Below, piece after piece: positions 5,197-8,046 of a DNA stretch of 8,046 nt. Each line of letters begins with the position of its first letter. Within the stretch, counting starts at the first letter, position 1. The notes beneath the pieces are model-generated. The model made no database searches, was not told the DNA's origin, and saw only the letters and a program-made list of their open reading frames with translations. The position numbers and the translations under genes are program-made. This DNA comes from an uncultured cyanobacterium (lineage in GTDB: Bacteria > Cyanobacteriota > Cyanobacteriia > PCC-6307 > Cyanobiaceae), in assembly GCA_903934745.1 (NCBI GenBank), contig CAIZOZ010000393.1, positions 1-8,046 of the forward strand, read 5' to 3'.

Positions 5197-5496
5197 TTAC
5201 AGCGTCGTGAGGAGGTTGTGCAGACGCTGCTGATGAGCAGCCGAGGGCATCACACGTGCACGGCGCCAACGCCTCACAGACGATGGGCTCACATCCAGGC
5301 GCACAGCCAGAGCAGGGAGCCCACCCACCTGAAGGTGCAAGGCTACTTCCACTAAATCAGCGATTTCCTGCCGCTCAATCTCAGCATCAGTCGTGCTGTC
5401 GATCCGGTCCCAGTCGGCCCGTGCTGTGGCGGCATCCCAAGTCCCGTCAGGCTTCTGGCGAATCAGCTCGCCGTTGGCCGTGAGCCTGTATTTCAC
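5197..5496 (-). CDS. brnA: BrnA-like antitoxin with C-terminal helix-turn-helix
   Basis: GTG at 5494-5496 gives a 99-residue protein. The N-terminal part MKYRLTANGELIRQKPDGTW with ARADWDRIDSTTDAEIERQ (about 25-43) is the pattern of BrnA antitoxins ('..RTDWxRvdaltDeeIe'). The C-terminal part is not the ribbon-helix-helix usual for BrnA: LPALAVRLDVSPSSVRRWRR (60-79) is a helix-turn-helix with a recognition helix SPSSVRRWRR. The gene starts inside the end of the BrnT frame (50-base overlap), as is usual for brnTA. GTG is chosen because this overlap and the KYRLT start fit; further upstream the frame is unrelated. The BrnT partner has lost its N-terminus, so this may be an orphan antitoxin or repressor. 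Confidence 0.78.
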   Translation of the reverse strand: MKYRLTANGELIRQKPDGTWDAATARADWDRIDSTTDAEIERQEIADLVEVALHLQVGGLPALAVRLDVSPSSVRRWRRARVMPSAAHQQRLHNLLTTL

Positions 5497-5650
5497 GAGT
5501 GTTGGCTTTTCGGGCGGAGATGATTCGGAACCGTCCTTGCCGCTCGGTGTAGATGACAACGAAGCGTTTCCCCTGGATCTCACCGTAGAAACGAAACCGA
5601 TCTTCGCCGTAGGGGAGCCGTTGATCGGGTTCTCTGGAACCCGAGGGGAC
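5447..5650 (-). pseudogene. brnT: BrnT-family toxin lacking its N-terminus
   Basis: The frame ends at TGA 5447-5449 and reads EPDQRLPYGEDRFRFYGEIQ, GKRFVVIYTERQGRFRIISA, RKANTREIQAHGQRRADSPE A. The 'GE.RF...G.......vvYTeR....RIISARkA..rE' pattern is the second half of BrnT, an RNase of RelE-like fold. The first 30-35 residues, which carry the helix and 'KH' part of the active site, are absent; instead the frame runs into direct repeat R1 at 5654. An ATG at 5660-5662 could start a 71-residue product, but it would miss the conserved N-terminal segment. The likely cause is the insertion or duplication of R1. Confidence 0.75.
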
Positions 5651-5653
5651 AGA

Positions 5654-5844
5654 TTCCTGCACAGTTGCAAATTCAGCGGGGGAAACTAGGCGTTGCGAAT
5701 GAGGCGTTCAGAACGCGTCTGGCCGCAGCTTCACATCGGCGCTGCCCAGGTCCTGCAGGCCATACCAGAGCGAACGCTTGAGGCTGCGGCAGAACCGCTT
5801 GCTCACGTTGTCGACTTTGACCAGAACGTGGCTCAGCTCAGGCG
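5654..5844. repeat. Direct repeat R1, copy B (partner 648-838)
   Basis: It aligns gap-free to 648-838. Its left end falls exactly where BrnT similarity stops, so its arrival or rearrangement likely removed the BrnT N-terminus. Confidence 0.85.
5708..5836 (-). pseudogene. ABC-transporter ATPase N-terminal fragment (copy B)
   Basis: The minus strand reads (CTG)SHVLVKVDNVSKRF, CRSLKRSLWYGLQDLG and SADVKLRPDAF, then TGA at 5708-5710. This is closer to the expected Wzt-like N-terminus than copy A. The start codon has become CTG, and the same linker deletion and truncation are present. No nucleotide-binding motifs remain. Confidence 0.8.
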
Positions 5845-5884
5845 GGGCATAGGGAGTAGTGAGGAGGGCACGGTTGGGGGCGCG

Positions 5885-5987
5885 TCAGCGATAGAGCTCA
5901 CGGCGATGGCCGATGCGCACCACCAGGATCACCAGTGCGCTGCGTTGCCCTCGAATTCACCCTTGAGGGCTGAGCCCGCGGCTGGGA
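5885..5987 (-). pseudogene. ParE-family toxin 3' fragment (copy B)
   Basis: The minus strand carries SALKGEFEG and then, in another frame, SALVILVVRIGHRRELYR with TGA at 5885-5887. The missing central strands and frame change are the same as at 1742-1950. The 5' half of the gene and the antitoxin are absent; the similarity ends at about 5987. Confidence 0.75.
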
Positions 5988-6022
5988 TCATTGGCTCAGA
6001 TGACCAACATTGGGGTGGGTGC

Positions 6023-6074
6023 GACGGCTGGCCGGGGAACCAGGCGCGAGCATTGAGGATCAGCGGCGTGAGCA
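6023..6074 (-). pseudogene. Permease scrap (TPLILNARAWF segment)
   Basis: The minus strand reads TPLILNARAWFPGQP, identical in pattern to LTPLILNARAWFTGQPPQLL in the pseudogene at 4098-4661. It is about 16 codons long. On its plus-strand right side the sequence changes to GAGCAACAGGC, an 11-mer that also occurs at the VapC start (about 2694-2704). Confidence 0.7.
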
Positions 6075-6160
6075 ACAGGCCCACGGCCGTACCGGGAGCA
6101 CAAGGCTCAGGTGCCCCAAAGGTGAGCGCTTAGGTGGCAAGCGCGCCAAAGCGCCGCTTA

Positions 6161-6193
6161 GCATGAAGGCATGAAAGCCAGGTCAGCATGAAA
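6161..6193 (+). promoter_or_regulatory. Leader with three GCATGAA repeats and two coupled mini-ORFs
   Basis: GCATGAA occurs at 6161, 6169 and 6186. The first ATG (6163) encodes MKA and stops at 6172-6174, overlapping the second ATG (6171) as ATGA. The second encodes MKARSA and stops at 6189-6191, again overlapping the antitoxin ATG (6188) as ATGA. Ribosomes could pass along this chain to the antitoxin. The repeats could equally be operator half-sites or the trace of a small duplication. Confidence 0.4.
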
Positions 6194-6442
6194 ACCATCA
6201 AGCAGATTGGGGCCAGTGGCCAGATCTCGTTGGGCAAGGAGTTCGCTGGTCGCACCGTTGTGGTCGACAGCCGCGAGCCTGGGGTCTGGGTGATCAAAAC
6301 GGCCCAGACCATCCCCGACAGCGAGCTCTGGCTGTACCAACCGGAAGCCGCCGCTCGTCTCGATCGGGCCATGGCCGCCATGGACCAACCGCCCCGCACC
6401 GCGGATCTCGAGGCCCTGGAGCAGCACCTGGGGATGCTGTGA
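6188..6442 (+). CDS. AbrB-like antitoxin of a RelE-like TA pair
   Basis: This 84-residue protein starts MKTIKQIGASGQISLGKEFA. The 'K.ig.sGQIsLgKe.aGrtVvVd' segment (about 4-28) is the swapped-hairpin DNA-binding pattern seen in AbrB/MazE-like antitoxins. GVWVIKTAQTIPDSELWLYQ and the helical, acidic tail (TADLEALEQHLGML) are the likely toxin-binding half. It stops at 6440-6442, overlapping the GTG of the toxin as GTGA. It is one of only two non-minus loci in the window and is intact. Cyanobacterial genomes commonly have this pair type; the family name is from memory. Confidence 0.8.
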   Translation: MKTIKQIGASGQISLGKEFAGRTVVVDSREPGVWVIKTAQTIPDSELWLYQPEAAARLDRAMAAMDQPPRTADLEALEQHLGML

Positions 6443-6729
6443 TTCAGCTTGACCTCAACAACCCGGAGTTTCAGGCCAATCTGCTGGCCATGGAAAAGTC
6501 AGACGCCTGGGCCGTGCTCAAGACCCTGCGCCTGCTTCAGGCGATGACCTGGGAGCAGCTGCAAAGCAGCAAGGGGCTGCGCTGGGAGCTGATCCAGAGC
6601 CGCCAGGGCCCTGCAGGTGAACGGCTGTACTCCCTGAGGATCAGCCGCAGCTGCCGAGCTGTGGCCTGGCGCGATGGCCACTGGCTGCGGTTGCTCTCAC
6701 TCCACCCCGATCACGACTCGGCCTATTGA
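6439..6729 (+). CDS. RelE-like toxin, partner of the antitoxin at 6188-6442
   Basis: GTG at 6439-6441 starts a 96-residue basic protein: MIQLDLNNPEFQANLLAMEK, then a helical part (AWAVLKTLRLLQAMTWEQLQ). The sheet follows: GLRWELIQSRQGPAGERLYS and LRISRSCRAVAWRDGHWLRL. It ends SLHPDHDSAY. The layout of two helices followed by an Arg-rich sheet (R68, R70, R73) and a C-terminal His/Asp/Tyr cluster fits RelE/HigB-type ribosome-dependent mRNA interferases. It is intact and translationally coupled to its antitoxin. Its 3' end abuts the convergent VapC remnant, with the VapC frame read through it on the other strand. Confidence 0.78.
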   Translation: MIQLDLNNPEFQANLLAMEKSDAWAVLKTLRLLQAMTWEQLQSSKGLRWELIQSRQGPAGERLYSLRISRSCRAVAWRDGHWLRLLSLHPDHDSAY

Positions 6730-6730
6730 T

Positions 6731-6935
6731 ACGGCCATCAGCCCCTCGACCCGCGCCTGGGCAATCAACATGCGATCAAATGGGTCGTGATGCACCAAGG
6801 GCAGCTGGGCGGTTTCAATCACATGCGGATCGAGCACCGGCAGGACAGCCAACTTGCCAAGGCGGTGCTTGATGGCCACCTCCCAGATGCTGGCGACCGA
6901 CACCAGGCGCATCAGCTGTTGAACAGCTCGGCTAC
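6731..6935 (-). pseudogene. Phd tail and VapC toxin with two in-frame deletions (copy 2)
   Basis: The minus strand starts with the last codons of a Phd antitoxin (VAELFNS, stop 6912-6914) overlapping the VapC ATG (6910-6912) as TGATG, as in copy 1. The toxin then reads MRLVSVASIWEVAIKHRLGK, LAVLPVLDPHVIETAQLPLV, HHDPFDRMLIAQARVEGLMA VS. Compared with copy 1 it lacks about 30 codons after MRL, including the first catalytic Asp, and about 17 codons after KLAV. It keeps FDR after HHDP, without the insertion found in copy 1. The C-terminal SSDGHWPGYDVSL part is gone and the frame runs into the antisense of the RelE-like gene to 6697. The product cannot be an active PIN nuclease. Confidence 0.82.
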
Positions 6936-6982
6936 CTACGTACAGGGGCTGGTGCAAGTGGGTCATCACTGGCGGCTGCAGA

Positions 6983-7030
6983 GAAACGCTTGCTCGCGTT
7001 GTCGCCTTTGACCAGTACGGCGTCGCTCAT
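6983..7030 (-). pseudogene. ABC-transporter ATPase N-terminal scrap (copy C)
   Basis: ATG at 7028-7030 begins MSDAVLVKGDNASKRF, equivalent to MSDVLVKVDNVSKRF. The similarity ends after KRF. It starts one base after the permease stop (TGAGATG), which shows the ancestral gene order permease then ATPase. Confidence 0.75.
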
Positions 7031-7031
7031 C

Positions 7032-7124
7032 TCAGGCACTCATCCGCTCGATCAGGATCGGCATCGCCAGCCGGTACACCATCCACACCAGCAGCAGTTG
7101 CGGTGGCTGGCCGGTGAACCAGGC
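7032..7124 (-). pseudogene. Permease C-terminal scrap with internal deletion
   Basis: The minus strand reads AWFTGQPPQLLLVWMVYRLA then MPILIERMSA with TGA at 7032-7034. Compared with the copy at 4098-4334 it lacks GEWALTVGGSAVLL between two CTGCTG repeats. Upstream of AWF the similarity stops abruptly. Confidence 0.82.
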
Positions 7125-7206
7125 GGGGGTGCCCGTGCGGGAGGGGGCGAGGGTCATGGAGTTGCAGGGTCTGCGGGGGCAGGACCTCAGGCGTTGGTGG
7201 TTCAGG

Positions 7207-8046
7207 TCAGGTGTTGGCGGCCAGCCAGGTCGCCAGGTCGTCCGGGCCCGTGAAGTCGAGCAGGGCGTCGGCCAGGGCTTCCAGCTGACCCAGGGGCAGG
7301 GCCTGGATCTGGGCGGTGGTGGCTTCGCTGAAAGGGCCGCAACGGCGGTTGAGCAGGCGCAGAGCCATAGAAGCTGCTTCTTGCTGACGGCCTTTGGCTT
7401 CGCCCTCCTGGCGCCCTTCTTGGCGGCCTTCCTGGCGGCCCTCCTGGCGGCCCTCCTGGCGGCCCTCCTGGCGGCCCTCGGCCAGCCAGTCCTGTACAGC
7501 CCTGGTGTGGCGGATCTCTTCTCGGGGAATTCCGGCGATCACCATGATTTCTGCCTCGGTAAGCTGGGGGAATCGTTGCACTAGCATAGGAAGAACAACA
7601 GTTTTCAGATCCGGGCGGCTGGCGAGAATCTGCTGACTGCTGGCCGCCAGCTCGCTCTCGGGCCGCACCGGCAGGGTGAGCAGGTTGAGCAGGGGATCGA
7701 GGTTGGCCTGCTGGCTCAGCTCCTCCAGGCTGATCCAGTGCACCTCGTTCAGGAGCGCCTGTAGAAGCCTGGGCAGCCTGGTGGGGCCGAGGCTGATTCG
7801 CTTGTGTGGCGTGATCACCACCACCTCCAGGTGCTCCACCTGCAGGTGCTTCTGAAGAAACCGACAACTCTGCGCCGCCAGGCGGTGGCGGAAGCCTGGG
7901 TCGGGGTGCATCTGCACCTCAAGGAGTACCACCGGGAACTCCGGGCTGCCGGTTTCGGCGCAGCCGGTGCTGTCCCTGGGCCAGAGCACGCCATCGAGGC
8001 GGTGGCTCAGCTCCTTGAGCTCCAGGGCCTCAAAGCGGTAGTGGCG
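7207..8046 (-). CDS. Rpn-like PD-(D/E)XK nuclease (DUF2887/DUF4351), 5' end outside the window
   Basis: The frame is open from the right edge and stops at 7207-7209, giving 279 visible residues. The N-terminal part has the nuclease core: HRLDGVLWP (D18 of the visible chain) and FPVVLLEVQMHPDP (E43, Q45), the D...ExQ set of DUF2887-type proteins. QSCRFLQKH and EVVVITPHKR follow, then AEIMVIAGIPREEIRHTRAV. A low-complexity linker of GRQE repeats (about 190-216) leads to a DUF4351-like tail (LLNRRCGPF...QIQALPLGQLEALADALLDF...DLATWLAANT). Related E. coli RpnA is a Ca2+-stimulated DNA endonuclease that promotes RecA-independent recombination. About 30-40 residues are probably missing beyond the edge. 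It is the only complete-looking copy; fragments of relatives lie at 844-905 and 4936-5185. Confidence 0.85.
   Translation of the reverse strand, partial: RHYRFEALELKELSHRLDGVLWPRDSTGCAETGSPEFPVVLLEVQMHPDPGFRHRLAAQSCRFLQKHLQVEHLEVVVITPHKRISLGPTRLPRLLQALLNEVHWISLEELSQQANLDPLLNLLTLPVRPESELAASSQQILASRPDLKTVVLPMLVQRFPQLTEAEIMVIAGIPREEIRHTRAVQDWLAEGRQEGRQEGRQEGRQEGRQEGRQEGEAKGRQQEAASMALRLLNRRCGPFSEATTAQIQALPLGQLEALADALLDFTGPDDLATWLAANT
7403..7474. repeat. 12-bp tandem repeat inside the Rpn-like gene (six units)
   Basis: Six 12-base units, three of them identical (CCCTCCTGGCGG at 7439-7474) and three near-identical (7403-7438), encode the GRQE tetrapeptides on the minus strand. Gain or loss of units keeps the frame, so linker length can vary between strains without breaking the gene. 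Confidence 0.9.

Noticed and set aside
4639..5355. Plus-strand 238-codon open frame
   Set aside because: It lies antisense to the Rpn remnant and BrnA, with His/Gln-rich low-information sequence.
161..6935. Integron cassette array or an insertion-sequence cluster
   Set aside because: I see no integrase or transposase frame, no terminal inverted repeats with target duplications, and no attC-like palindromes between the modules.
7403..7474. CRISPR-like array
   Set aside because: The units are 12 bases long with no spacers and sit inside a coding frame. The 15-bp repeat at 417-461 also has no spacers.
7114..7584. Plus-strand open frame with a hydrophobic Leu/Ala repeat, like a membrane protein
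   Set aside because: The repeat is only the antisense of the GRQE-coding 12-bp units of the Rpn-like gene.

Overview
This looks like a high-GC cyanobacterial accessory region, most likely from the Synechococcus/Cyanobium group. The basis is the GC-rich code, one HIP1 octamer (GCGATCGC, 1607-1614), the C-terminus of a TIGR03790-type protein, and DUF2887/DUF4351 (Rpn-like) nuclease genes together with polysaccharide-export ABC genes. This is inference from sequence style and remembered families; no search was run. Nearly everything reads on the minus strand. The exceptions are the TIGR03790 tail at the left edge and one toxin-antitoxin (TA) pair at 6188-6729.

Layout from left to right: the end of a TIGR03790-like gene (1-128, +); an AbrB/MazE-type antitoxin with an in-frame amber stop (161-412), next to a 15-bp tandem repeat; a fragment of a polysaccharide ABC ATPase (591-830) and a tail fragment of an Rpn gene (844-905); an intact Phd/VapC pair (906-1600); an intact ribbon-helix-helix antitoxin with a broken ParE toxin (1742-2149) and a three-iteron operator; a second Phd/VapC pair with frameshifts in both genes (2312-2948); a permease scrap, a hairpin and a BrnT/BrnA-like scrap (2949-3400); an intact two-gene operon of DUF4258-like and unknown proteins (3590-4089); a permease pseudogene (4098-4661); an Rpn remnant (4936-5185); a BrnA antitoxin behind a 5'-truncated BrnT (5197-5650); second copies of the ATPase and ParE remnants (5654-5987) and another permease scrap (6023-6074); an intact AbrB-like/RelE-like pair (6188-6729, +); a heavily deleted VapC (6731-6935); permease-end/ATPase-start scraps in their original order (6983-7124); and an Rpn-like nuclease open to the right edge (7207-8046).

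The region reads as a toxin-antitoxin graveyard built on an old polysaccharide-export operon. The same parts (permease, ATPase N-terminus, Phd/VapC, RHH/ParE, BrnTA, Rpn) recur in different states of decay. Some copies share the same disabling lesion, so duplication followed damage. Several internal deletions have short direct repeats at their ends. Intact modules that could still work are Phd/VapC (906-1600), the DUF4258-like pair, the AbrB/RelE-like pair, probably the RHH antitoxin and BrnA as orphan antitoxins, and the Rpn-like nuclease. The least familiar items are the DUF4258-like operon and a BrnA-like antitoxin whose C-terminus is a helix-turn-helix.
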